Origin: Luscinia megarhynchos
Lineage: Eukaryota > Chordata > Aves > Passeriformes > Turdidae
Length of the DNA: 64,000 nt
Assembly: GCA_034336665.1 (NCBI GenBank)
Contig: CM067589.1
Span: 454,765-518,764 of the forward strand
Direction of reading: 5' to 3'
Numbering within the stretch: the stretch's first letter is position 1; every line of letters begins with the position of its first letter. Positions 1-12,300 of this stretch are shown in pieces. The notes under the pieces are model-generated. The model saw only the letters and a program-made list of their open reading frames with translations, did not search any database and was not told the DNA's origin. The translations under genes were made by a program, and so were the position numbers.

Positions 1-119
1 TGTCCCCCATCCCTGTCCCCATCCCTGTCCCCCATCCCTGTCCCCCACCCTTGTCCCCCCTCCCTGTCCCCATCCCTGTCCCCCATGGTGTCCCCTGACC
101 TGTCCCTCTCCCGTGGCAG

Positions 120-314
120 ACCACTTGGCTCCCGGCACTCCCAGGGGCTCCCAGCCTGGCCTGGCTGACCAAGCCAAGCTCTCCTTCGCCTCGGCCGAGT
201 CCCTGGAGACCATGTCGGAGGTGAGACTGCCGCTGGGCTTCAGCAGGATGAACCGGTTCCTGCCAGAGCCTGCAGCTGGCCATCCATCCAGCCAGACCAA
301 GCTGCGCTCCCCAG
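120..314 (+). CDS. SRCIN1: SRCIN1 exon, residues around SQTKLRSPG
   Basis: The acceptor is GTGGCAG at 113-119 and the donor CAG|GTACCC at 315. The exon enters after one codon base and leaves one base. It encodes GSQPGLADQAKLSFASAESL, then PLGFSRMNRF and SQTKLRSPG, all close to p140Cap. The stretch between NRF and SQTK differs from mammals. An internal GAG|GTGAGA at 218-226 looks like a donor but coding clearly continues past it. Confidence 0.93.
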
Positions 315-3300
315 GTACCCCCGGCCCTCAAAATACCCCAAAAGAGCGGGGGGAGCGGCCCAGGGGAGGAGTGGTCTTCAGGAGGGAAAGCTTGGGTGCT
401 CAGAAGTTCCCCAACTCTTTTTTTAGGTGCCCCAAAACATTCCAACTTCACCACGGTGAGGTTGGGTGGCCCAAGACCCCTCAACTCATTTTTTTGGGGA
501 GGCCCCAAAACCTTCCACCATCACCAGGGTGAGGTTGGGTGGCCACAGATCCTCCAACTCCTCTTTTTGGGTGTCCCCAACTCATCCACCTGCACCAGGG
601 CACGGTTGGCTGGCCAGACATCCCCCAGCCTATTTTTTTTGGGGTGCCCCAGCGCCTTCCACCATCCCCAGGGTGACGTTTGGTGTCCTGACATCCCCCA
701 ACTCATTTTTGGAGTACCCAAAACCTTACACCATCTCCATGACAAAGTTGGGTGTCCAGAGCTCCCCCACCCCTTTTTTTGGGTGCTCTAGGAACACCTC
801 CCCTCACCATGACAAGGTTGGGTGTCCAGACATCCCCAACTCTTTTTTTTTTGGGTACCCAAAAACCTTCCACCATCACCAGAACAAAGCTGGATGTCCA
901 AAACATCCCTCAAATCTTCTTTTTGGGGTACCCCAGAGCCTTCCACCATCACCATGACAAGGTTGGGTGTCCAGACATCCCCAACTCTTTTTCTTTGGAT
1001 ACCCAAAAACCTTCCACCATCACCAAGGTAAAATTTGGTGTCCAGATATTCCCCAGCTCTTTTTGGAGTACCCCATGATACCCCAGAGTCTCCCACCATC
1101 ACCAGGACAAAGCTGGGTGTCCAAAGATCCCTCAAATCTTCTTTTTGGGAGTATCCCAGAATCTTCCACCATCCCCAGGGTGAAGCTGGGTGTCTAGAAT
1201 TTCTCCCACCCTCTTTTTTTGGGTGCTCTAGGAACACCTCCCCTCACCATGACAAGGTTGGGTGTCCAGACATCCCCAACTCTTTTTTTTTGGGTACCCA
1301 AAAACCTTCCACCATCCCCAGGACAAAGCTGGGTGTCCAGAGCTCCCTCAAATCTTCTTTTTGGGAGTATCCCAGAATCTTCCACCATCCCCAGGGTGAA
1401 GCTGGGTGTCTAGAAGTTCTCCCACCCCCTTTTTTTGGGTCCTCTAGGAACACCTCCCCTCACCAGCACAAGGGTGGGTGTCCAGACATCCCCAACTCTT
1501 TTTTTTGGGTACCCAAAAACCTTCCACCATCACCAGAGCAAAGCTGGGTGTCCAGAGCTCCCTCAAATCTTTTTGGGAGTATCCCAGAACCTTCCACCAT
1601 CCCCAGGGTGAAGCTGCGTGTCTAGAAGTTCTCCCACCCCCTTTTTTTGGGTGCTCTAGGAACACCTCCCCTCACCATGACAAGGTTGGGTGTCCAGAGC
1701 TCCTCTATCCCCTTTTTTTGGGCTACCCAAAAACCTTCCACCATCACCAGGGTGAAGTTGGGTGCCCAGATCTCCCCACCCCCTTTTTTGGGTGCTCTAG
1801 GAACACCTCCCCTCACCATGACAAGGTTGGGTGTCCAGATCTCCCCCACCCCTTTTTTGGGTGCTCTGGAACACCTCCCCCTCACCAGCACAAGGTTGGG
1901 TGTCCAGAGCTCCCCCACCCCTTTTTTGGGGTACCCTCCAGAGGCCTTCCACCATCACCATGACAAGGTTGGGTGTCCAGATCTCCCCCCACCCCATTTT
2001 TTGGGGTGCTCTAGGAACACCTCCCTCACCAGCACAAGGTTGAGTGTCCAGAGCTCCCCCACCCTATTTTTTGGGGTACCTCAGAGCCTTCCACCATCCC
2101 CAGGGTGACGTTTGGGTGTCCTGATCATCCCCCAACTCATTTTTGGAGTACCCAAAACCTTACACCATCTCCATGACAAAGTTGGGTGTCCAGATCTCCC
2201 CCACCCCCTTTTTTTGGGTGCTCTAGGAACACCTCCCCTCACCATGACAAGGTTGGGTGTCCAGACATCCCCCACCCCTTTTTTTTGGGGTGCACCCCGC
2301 CCCCTGTGTGACGAGTGCAGCTGACTGGGCGCGTGCTCCCCGTGCCCCCAGGGGTGCTGTTCCTGCAGTTCGGGGACGAGACGCGGCGGGTGCACATCAC
2401 GCACGAGATCAGCAGCATGGACACCCTGCACGCCCTCATCGTGCACATGTTCCCGCAGAAGCTCACCATGGGCATGCTCAAATCCCCCAACACCGCCATC
2501 CTCATCAAGGACGAGTCCCGCAACGTCTTCTACGAGCTGGAGGACGTCCGGTGAGCGGGGAGTGTGGGTTGGGCTGTTGGGCGGTCGCAGGGCACACTCA
2601 GGAGCTCAGTGTGTTCTGTTCTTCAGGTTAGTGTTTTATTATAGGGCTGTGGGTGTGAGAGGGAGGTGATTGTCACAGCCTGAGGTGTCTCCTCAGCCCT
2701 GAGATCACCTCTGGGGGACATGCAGGTGGTTTGGAGCCCAGCTCTTTCCATGAGAGACTGCATGAGGCTGTTCTTAGAGGTTTTCATGGTTGTTTATTCT
2801 TCCTTATCTCAGGATTGCTCTGTCCAGCTCACAGCTCTGCTCGCTAGGCAGAATCTGCCTGGCACAGGCAGGACTGATCTTTTATAGTCTAAATTACACA
2901 CTAGGTATTTACAATTATTTTCCAATACAATTCACTCTTATAACATGGTCCAGCTTTGTTCACATCCAATCTGAAAGTGCCAGCATGTCACCCAGCATGG
3001 ATGGCACGGAGAAGAAGGAGGAAGAGGTATCCACACCCCAAATTCTCCATCTTGGCCACAAACCCCTTAATATAAACATTCTAGAAATCTGCTTATTCTA
3101 CATTCTAGCAGTCTAATTTACACTCTATTTATTTTTGCAGCTTGCATTTCTTCTCTCAATGTTGGTAAATTGTTCCAAGGAGCTGAATCCAGCCCCTGAG
3201 ACACCTGGGTCTCATTCGAGGGTCTTTGGGGACCCCGCCAGGGGGGTCTTAAACCTTCCAGAGAAGCCAGAGGAATACTCTGGGCTCCCACTGTGATAAG

Positions 3301-6300
3301 AGAGAGCTTAGAGAGAGAGGTTAGAGATCAGAGGTAATAGAAGGCAAGAGTCAAGAGAGACAAGAAAGCAATTTTTCATTTACAATCCAACAAGTATTTT
3401 TCGATGATGAATATTCCAATTTCCAATAACCAATCTAATACAATATACTAATTTCCTAATATTTGCATGCTACCTATAAAAACTACTAAATTACCATGTT
3501 TTATGTCTTTCTTATCTGTAACCCTTATCTTTAGATCTTTCTTGCCAGGCTTGGGACAGGATGTCTGTTGGTTCTTTGGTATTTGTGGCATTTGGTATCA
3601 TCTGAACAAAGGAAGAGGCCTCAAACCTTAACATAATTATTTTCAGTGTCTATGTCAAACACTGCCAACATCTCTATTTCATCTATTGATCCAGAACTAC
3701 TTGCTAGGCACTTATAAGATTTTGATATTACCTCCCCAACAAGGGAGGGCTCCAATCCCACCCCCAGGGTGGTTTTTAAATCCAGGGATGTGAGGGATGG
3801 AGGAAAAATTGGGTGGTGATGAGGTTCTGGGGGTGTTCAGGCTCTGTTTTTTTGCTTCCAGAGATATCCAGGATAGAAGCATCATTAAAATCTACCGGAA
3901 AGAGCCGCTCTATGCCTCGTTCCCAGCCTCACACATCAGCAACGGTGACCTGAGGGTGAGAGGGGATGTGGGGACAGCCCAAGGGGTGGCAGGAGCTGGT
4001 GGGGTGGGAGCAGGGAGGGGAGAAAGAAGCAGAGAGGGAATTGTGTGGGGTTGGGAATTATCATCATTGTTATCATCAGGATAAATGATCAGGATAGATC
4101 ATCAGGATAAATCACCCTGTTGCTGGCTGGGAATCGCAGAATCACAGAAATCACAGAATTACGAAATCACAGTAATCACAGAAATCAGAGAAATCAGAGA
4201 AATCACAGAATCACAAAATCAGAGAAATCGGAGAAATCACAGAAATCTGAGAAATCACAGAAATCACAGAAATCACAGAAATCACAGAAATCACAGAAAT
4301 CACAGAATTACAAAATTACAGGGATCAGAGGAATCACAGAAATCACAGAAATCACAGAATCACAGCAATCACAGGAATCACACAATCCCAGAAATCATAT
4401 AATCGCAGAAATCACACAGTCCTACAATCCCACAGAAATCACATCCCTCTACGCCTCGTTCCCAGCCTCACACATCAGCAACGGCAACCTGAGGGTGAGA
4501 GGGGACGTGGGGACAGCCTGGGGCACCCAGAAAGAGGCAGAGAGGGTGGAACTGGGATTGGCCCTGCCTGATTCCAGCGGTGCAGGGGGGCTGTGGGGTC
4601 AGAAACACAGGGTTTAGAGAATTAAATCATCAGGGTTAATCAGCAGCATGAATTGTTGGGATAGATTATCAGGATAAATGGTTAGGATGAATGATTAGTA
4701 TAAATTATCAGGATAAATCGCCCAGTTGCTGGCTGGGAATCAGAGAATCACAGAAATCACAGAAATCATGGAAACACACAATTGTAGAATCACAGAATCA
4801 CAGAAATCACAATAATCACACACACACAAATAACAGAAATCGCAGGAATCACAGAACCACAGAAATCACACACAGAATTGCACAATCACAGAAATCACAG
4901 AAATCAAAGAAATCACAGAATCACAGAAGTCACAGAAACCACAGAAATCACACACAGAATCACACAATCACAGAAATCACAGAAATCACAGAAATCACAG
5001 AAATCAAAGTAATCACAGAATCACAGAGACCACAGAAATCACAGAAATCACAGAAATCATGGAAGCACACAATCGTAGAATCACAGAAATCACAGAATCA
5101 CAGAATCACAGAGATCACAGAGATCACAGAGATCACAGAGATCACAGAGATCACAGGAATGTTTCTCTAGCACTCTCAGGAAGGATTTCATATCTAAGGG
5201 ATAATTTTCCTGAAGGAGTATCTGGATCATCCACAGAGGGGCAGAACAGGGCAGGGCTCCCTCCATGCTGATCCCCCCCTCTCCTGTGCCCCATTCCCAC
5301 AGCGGGACATGGTCTACACATCCCGGGAATCCTCTCCCACGCGCCGCCTCAACAACATCTCCCCAGCCTCCCACCTGGCCTCGGGCTCCCCTCCTCCCGT
5401 GCTCCAGTCCTCGTCGCCCTCCCGCTCCCGCATGTCCTACAGCGGCGCTCGCCCTCCCTCGTACGCCGGCAGCCCCGTGCACCACGGCGAGCGCCTGTCC
5501 AGCCTCCCGCCGGCGCCGGGCGTGTCGCCGAGCCCCAGCGCCATCCTGGAGCGCCGCGATGTAAAACCGGACGAGGACCTGGCGGGCAAGAACGTGGTGC
5601 TGGTGAAGAACGAGGGGCTGTACGCCGATCCCTACGGGATGGTGCACGAAGGGCGGCTGAGCATCACCTCCACGCAGTCGCTGGCGGGCATGGGGGGCGA
5701 CCCGTTTGGATACTCGGGGGGGCTCTACAAGAGGGGCTCGGTGAGGTCGCTCAGCACCTACTCGGCGGCGGCGCTGCAGACGGAGCTGGAGGACGGTTTG
5801 TACAAACCCAACGCGCCCATCTACAGCGACACGTACGGGCCCGGCTTGGGCTTCCGAATGCCGCCCTCGTCCCCGCAGAAGATGGTGGAGCCCGGGCAGA
5901 GCCCGCACAGCCCCTACTCGGGGCCGCCCAGCCGCTCCTCGCCTGTCCGGCAGTCCTTCCGCAAGGATTCCTGCTCTTCCGTCTTCATGGACGGCCCCGT
6001 GGGCAAAACGCGCAATCCCAGCTCGTCTGGGCCCCCCGAGCTGTTCCCCGGTCCTGGCCAAGAGCGGCCGCTCTCGGGGTTCGGTTCGCCCGGTCCGGCC
6101 AAGGACACGGAGACCAGGTGAGAGGAGAGGGATGGGGTCTGTCCTGGTCTGAAAGACAGGTGTCTGCCAATAAAGGCAGAAGCTTCTGTTTGAAATGGAG
6201 AATGTAAACCCCCTCCCTCCAAATTATTATTATAATTTTGAAATTAAGGGGCTCTCAGACAAAGATATGGGAATTAGGAATAACAGTTAAAATTAAAATA

Positions 6301-9300
6301 GAAGTATAATATTACAAAGAACAGTCCCAAAGCACTGCCAGAGTCAGAATCCAAGCTGACACCCGTCAGTCAGGCAGGGTGTTGGCAGCAGTCCCATTCA
6401 ATGGTGGCTGCATCCTCCTGCAGTGGCAGATGTGGTTCAGCTGGAGCAGTGCTCCTCTAGAAGGTGCAGTTTTCCTCTGAAGCTCCAGGGATGATGTGCA
6501 AAGGTCTGGTTTTCCCCTGGAATCCAGTGGAAAGATGAAACTTGCTGTTCCAAATCTCAGTTTTTATCTGGGTAGGAAATGTTTGGCTCCTCCCCCTGGG
6601 TGGAGCATCTCCCAGTGGGATGATGTAATTTTATCAGTCATGCACTGGGACTCAATGGCCATGAACAGGAGATATCTCCTAGAGGGAGGATGGGCTGTGG
6701 GAAAGATAAAGATGATTGCCCCAGCTGGTTTAAAGATGGCCCATTAGCAGATAATATGTGCCACGCAGATAAGGAATCACTGCCCCACCCGGTTTCAACA
6801 GATGGTGACAAAATTCACATTTTCTGGCCACATCAATCCAACACAGGGTGTGAGGTTATGACTCCAGTGCTCTTGGCACAAAATTCATCAGGTTATCTTA
6901 AATAAGCAAAGCAGGTAATAGTTGCTAAAAATGCTATTTATTACAAAGCTGTTGTGGTTTAATTTAGGTTTGCTAATTTTAATATGCTTAGTTTTTCTCT
7001 GAGATAGGATTTAGGAGTAAAAATAAGGCAGGCTTAAAACGTAAAAGAGTATAAATAAGAAATTTATTAATAACAGAGAAAATAGGAAATTTGGAATAAG
7101 ATTTAAAAAAAACAAAACTTGTTTATATGTCTGTACTCCTCCCTCCTCTTAAATAACTTCTATACAAAACCAACACAAAACCAACATTACAAAGCACACC
7201 AGTCTCAAAAGGCAAGCAGGAAAGCAATGGCAAAAACAAAAACAAATAACAAGAGGCAGTGGGAATAAGCAAATGGCTAAAAAATGGAAAAAAAGCCCCA
7301 ACTCTCCCCAATACAAACTCTTATATAGGATTTCCCCAACAAGCTAAGACAGAAGCTCAGACCACCACTCCTTAACCTATTAGAATTCTAGTTTATTAAC
7401 GCTGCAACTTTAGTATTTAAACCTTTCACTTACTAAAAGCATTAGAACTCACCCTAAAACTTACTTAGTTCTACTTAAACGTCTACTCTATGTGGGAGTG
7501 CCTTCATGTACTGCAATCCTTCCAAAGGCTTTAATTCAATCCCGGCACTCTGATTTCTCTCTGACGAATTCAGAGAGACCCCTGACATTGATTTTGACAA
7601 CGGGGGAAGGTCGTGGTGGGTTTGTGTGAGCTGGAGGGGGAGGAGGAGGAGCAGAGGAAGGCTCCTCACCGTGGGGATGGGATTGAGGAATCAGGTGAGG
7701 GCGCGCAGAGAGGGAACTAGTGCAGCTGGTGACAGCAGTGTCCCCAACAGCCGGGGTGGCACGGACAGGGTGTGAGCATGGCCAGGGGGTGCCCGTGGGG
7801 ACAAATCCAGCTGGTGGCACGTCCCTGTCTGTCACGATCCACTCAACCCCAGCGGGAGTCGTGATGGTTCGTTTGACCCCAGGGTGCAAAAGACAAAAGC
7901 GAGACACTCAGGTTTTGTTCAGCAGAAAGCAGCAATGCAGTTTATTGCGTGCCAACAGTTTGGTTTTGTGATAGAGAGAGAAAGAGAGGATGGGGATATA
8001 GCTACCAACAGAAAGGACATTGGGGAGAAAGAGATCTCAGAGTCTCTTTAGGAAAGTCACTTTTTATTGTCCTTTTCCAAAGCCAGTGGCCTCTGGCCAA
8101 AAGGTGGGAGATTTATGGACTGTTGTATGTGGAGATTGTCACTCCATGAAGCAGGTGCTGGAACAGGGCGCTGTGAGCAGCACCCTGAGAGCAGCACCAT
8201 GGCAGCACCAGGCACAGCCACAGACAGTCCTGGGCAGCACCAGAACAGGCACAGACAGTCCTGGGCAGCACCAGCACAGCCACAGACAGCCCTGGGCAGC
8301 ACCAGAACAGCCACAGACAGTCCTGGGCAGCAGCAGAATAGGCACAGACAGTCCTGGGCAGCACCAGAACAGCCACAGACAGTCCTGGGCAGCACCAGCA
8401 CAGGCACAGACAGTCCTGGGCAGCACCAGAACAGCCACAGACAGCTCTGGGCAGCACCAGGCACAGCTCAGACAGTCCTGGGCAGCACCAGCACAGGCAC
8501 AGACAGTCCTGGGCAAGCATCCACCTGGGCCAGGCTAGAACTCAGGTCCAGAGCAGAGGTGGGGTCCTGGGTCTCAGTCTCTGATGATGGCATGAGGCAG
8601 ATCAGGGAAATTTTGGATTGACCCTTACGCTGTCCCTGCGCAGGGAGCGGATGGAGGCCATGGAGAAGCAAATCGCCAGCCTGACGGGGCTGGTGCAGAG
8701 CGCGCTGCTCCGCGGCTCCGAGGCCGAGACCCCCAGGTGAGGGGCGACCCTGGGGGCTGGGATGTTCCTCCTGGTGGGGGGGTCTGTCCCCCTTCCCACC
8801 GTGCCTGGCCCACACTCACTCCCCCTGCTCTCTTTTGTTTCAGTGAGAAGACAGAAGCCACCAACGGCGGGACCCCCCCGTCGGCGTGTGAGTGACCCCT
8901 GGCGCTGCAGGACTCCCCCTCTGCCCCATGGGTGACCCCCTCCAGTGTAGCCCCCCAGAAAAATTAAAATAGAAATGCAGTATTACAAAGAACAATCCCA
9001 AAGCACTGCCAGAGTCCGAATCCAAGCTGACACCCGTCAGTCAGGCAGGGTGTTGGCAGCAGTCCCATTCAATGGTGGCTGCATCCTCCTGCAGTGGCAG
9101 GTGTGGTTCAGCTGGAGCAGTGCTCCTGTAGAAGGTGCAGTTTCCTCTGAAGCTCCAGGGATGATGTGCAAAGGTCTGGTTTTCCTCTGGAATCCAGTGG
9201 AAAAGGCTGCTCTGGTGTTCCAAATCTCAGTTTTTATCTGGGTAGGAAATGTCTGGCTCCTCCCCCTGGCTGGAGCATCTCCCAGTGGGATGATGTAATT

Positions 9301-12300
9301 TTATCAGTCATGCACTGGGACTCAATGGCCATGAACAGGAGATATCTCCTGGAGGGAGGATGGGCTGTGGGAAAGATAAAGATGATTGCCCCAGCTGGTT
9401 TTGTACATATGACCCATTAACAAGAGATATCCCCACATAGATAAGAATCACTGTCTCACTTGGTTTAACACCTGGCCCATTAACAGGAGATATCTCCTGG
9501 AGGGAGGATGGGCTATGGAAAGATTAAGATGATTGCCCCAGCTGGTTTTAACAGCTGGTTTTAACAGTGCTGGTGATGCCTTTTCATGTTTTAAACCAGA
9601 AGTCGGAAAGAATTAAGATTAAAAAATGGAAATACATTAACGGCATATAAAGTTTTCTCAAAGCGCTACACCCAAAATGATCACAAATTTTTCAATTTTT
9701 CACACAATTATAAATTTGATCCATTTACATATCGGGGGTTAATCCTCCGATTACAGCTTCGGGAAATGAAGTAATTTACCCCCAGTTTGCTCCTTTCCCA
9801 ATTAATTTTTGTTGACATTTTTCAGGGCTGAGCTTGTCGGGTGCCCTTGAGTTACAGCCCTAGAGAGGAATTGTTGTGTCTGAATAAAACTGGAGAGCAG
9901 CAGCTGCCAGGCTGTGGAGTGTTAAAGTTATTCCCTGAAGCAGCGCAGGAAAAATAGAAAAGCTTCAAAATTTTGAATGCTTTCAAAAAACTTCAAATAT
10001 TTTCCAAAAATTTCAAATATTTAAAAAAAATTAAATATATTTTTAAATTTCAAATATTTTTTAAAATTTCAAATATTTATTTTAAATTTCAAATGTTTTC
10101 AAAACATTTCAAATATTTTCGAAAAATTTCAAATATTTTCAATATATTGAAAAACATGAAACAAGCAGGGAGGGCTTGGCATGGACGGGGGAATTTTGGG
10201 GACCACCAGAACTGAATGATGGAGCGGGGAAAGGAAAAAATTTGGCATAAAAACCTGTTCTAGAGTGGGTGCCGCCCCTCAGCTGTGGGGTGGGTTGTTG
10301 GATGGTCGTTGGACTGACTCAGGAGCTTATTATTTTTTGTTCTTCAGATTTGTATTTTATTATAAGGCGTAGGTGTAAAAGAGAGTGTAGAGCATGGAAA
10401 GTGATAAGAGCAAAAGGGTAAGAGAAAGCTTAGAGAGGGAAATTAGAAATCAAAGGTAAGAGGTAAGAGGTAAGAGAGCAATTTTTCATTTACAATACAA
10501 TAAGTATTTTTTTATAATAAATATTTTAATTTCCAATAACCAATCTAATACGATATACTAATTTCCTAATATTTGCATGCAACCTATAAAAACTACTAAA
10601 TTACCATGTTTTATGGCTTTCTTATCTGTAACCTTTATCTTTAGACCTTTCTTGCCAGGCTTGGGACAAAATGTTTGTTGGTTCTTTGGTATTTGTGGCA
10701 TTTAGTATTATTTAAACAAAGGAATAGGCCTCAAACCTTGACATAACTATTTTCAGTGTCTATGTCAAACACTGCCAACGTCTCTATTTCATCTGTTGAT
10801 CCAGAGCTACTTGCTAGGCACTTATAAGATTTTGCTATTCCCTCCCCAACACTCAGCAGCCTCTGCTTGCCTTCCCTCACAGCCACCAGCCGCAGTGGCA
10901 TGGGGACACCGGTGCCAGCGCCGCCGCCGCCCTCGGCCACCAGCACCCCCGCGGGGCAGCCCACGGCCGTGAGCCGCCTGCACATGCAGCTGCACCTGCA
11001 CGACCTGCAGCAGAACGCCAGCGAGCTGCGCAACCAGCTGCAGCAGCTCAGGAAACTGCAGGTGGGCACCCCGGGAGGGGGGAGCCCCAATCTGACCCAG
11101 CCCGTTCTGGGGTAGGGTGGGGAAATCGGGGTTTTGTGGTGGGAGTGGTGTGGGAGAGATCGGGGGGCCTTGGGGAAGATGAGCTCAGGGACTGTTCCCA
11201 AAGCCAAGCACGGGGATCCTTCCTGAAACTGAGCTCAGGGATCCTTCCCAAATCTGAGTTTAGGGATCCCTCCTGAAACCGAGCACGGGGATCCTTCCTG
11301 AATCCAAACTCATGGCTCCCTGCTGAATTTGATCTCAGGGATCCTTTCCAAATCCAAGTTTAGGGATTCTTCTTGAATCCAAATTCAGGGATCCTTCCTG
11401 AAATCAAGTTTGGGGATCCCTCCCAAATTCAAGCACAGGGATCCTTTCCAAATCTGAGTTTAGGGATCCTTCCTGAAACCGAGCACAGGGATCCTTCCTG
11501 AATCCAACCTCGGGGATCCTTTCCAAATCTGAGCTTGAGGATCCCTCCTGAATCCAAACTCAGAGATCTTTCCTGAATCCAAACTCATGGATCCCTGCTG
11601 AATTCGAGCTCAGGAATCCTTCCCAAATCCAAACTCAGGGATCCTTCCTGAAACTGAGCTCAGGGATCCTTTCCAAATCTGAGTTTAGGGATCCCTCCTG
11701 AAACTGAGCACGGGGATCCTTCCTGAATCCAAACTCAGGGATCTCTCCTGAAGCTGAGCTTAGGGATCCCTCCTGAAACCGAGTTTAGGGATCCTTCCTG
11801 AATCCAAACTCAGGGATCCTTCCTGAAACTGAGCTCAGGGATCCTTCCCAAATCCAAACTCAGCGATCCTTCCCAAATACAAACTCAACTCAGGGATCCT
11901 TCCTGAAATCGAGTGTGGGGATAATTCCTGAATCCGAGCTTAGGGATCCCTGCTGAATTCAAGCTCATGTATCCTTCCTGCAACTGAGCTCAGGGATCCT
12001 TCCCAAATCCAGACTCAGGGATCCTTTCCAAATCTGAGCTTAGGGATCACTCATTAATCCCAACTCAGGGATCCCTCCTGAAGCTGAGGCTGGGGATCCT
12101 TCCTGAAACCAAATTTAGGGATCCTTCCTGAATCCAGACTCAGGGATTGCTCCTGAATCTAAGCTCAGGGATCCTTCCCAAATCTGAATTTAGGGATCTC
12201 TCCTGAAACTGAGTTTAGGGAATCCTTCCTGAAACTGAGCTCCGGGATCCTTCCCAAATCCGAGCTGAAGGATCTTTCCTCAATCCAAGCTCAGGGATCC

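Noticed and set aside
218..226. Internal GAG|GTGAGA donor in the first exon
   Set aside because: The conserved PLGFSRMNRF and SQTKLRSPG follow in the same frame, so coding clearly continues to 314.
2790..3116. 108-codon open frame in the nested LTR-like insert
   Set aside because: No similarity to retroviral or host proteins that I recognise, and no start or splice context.
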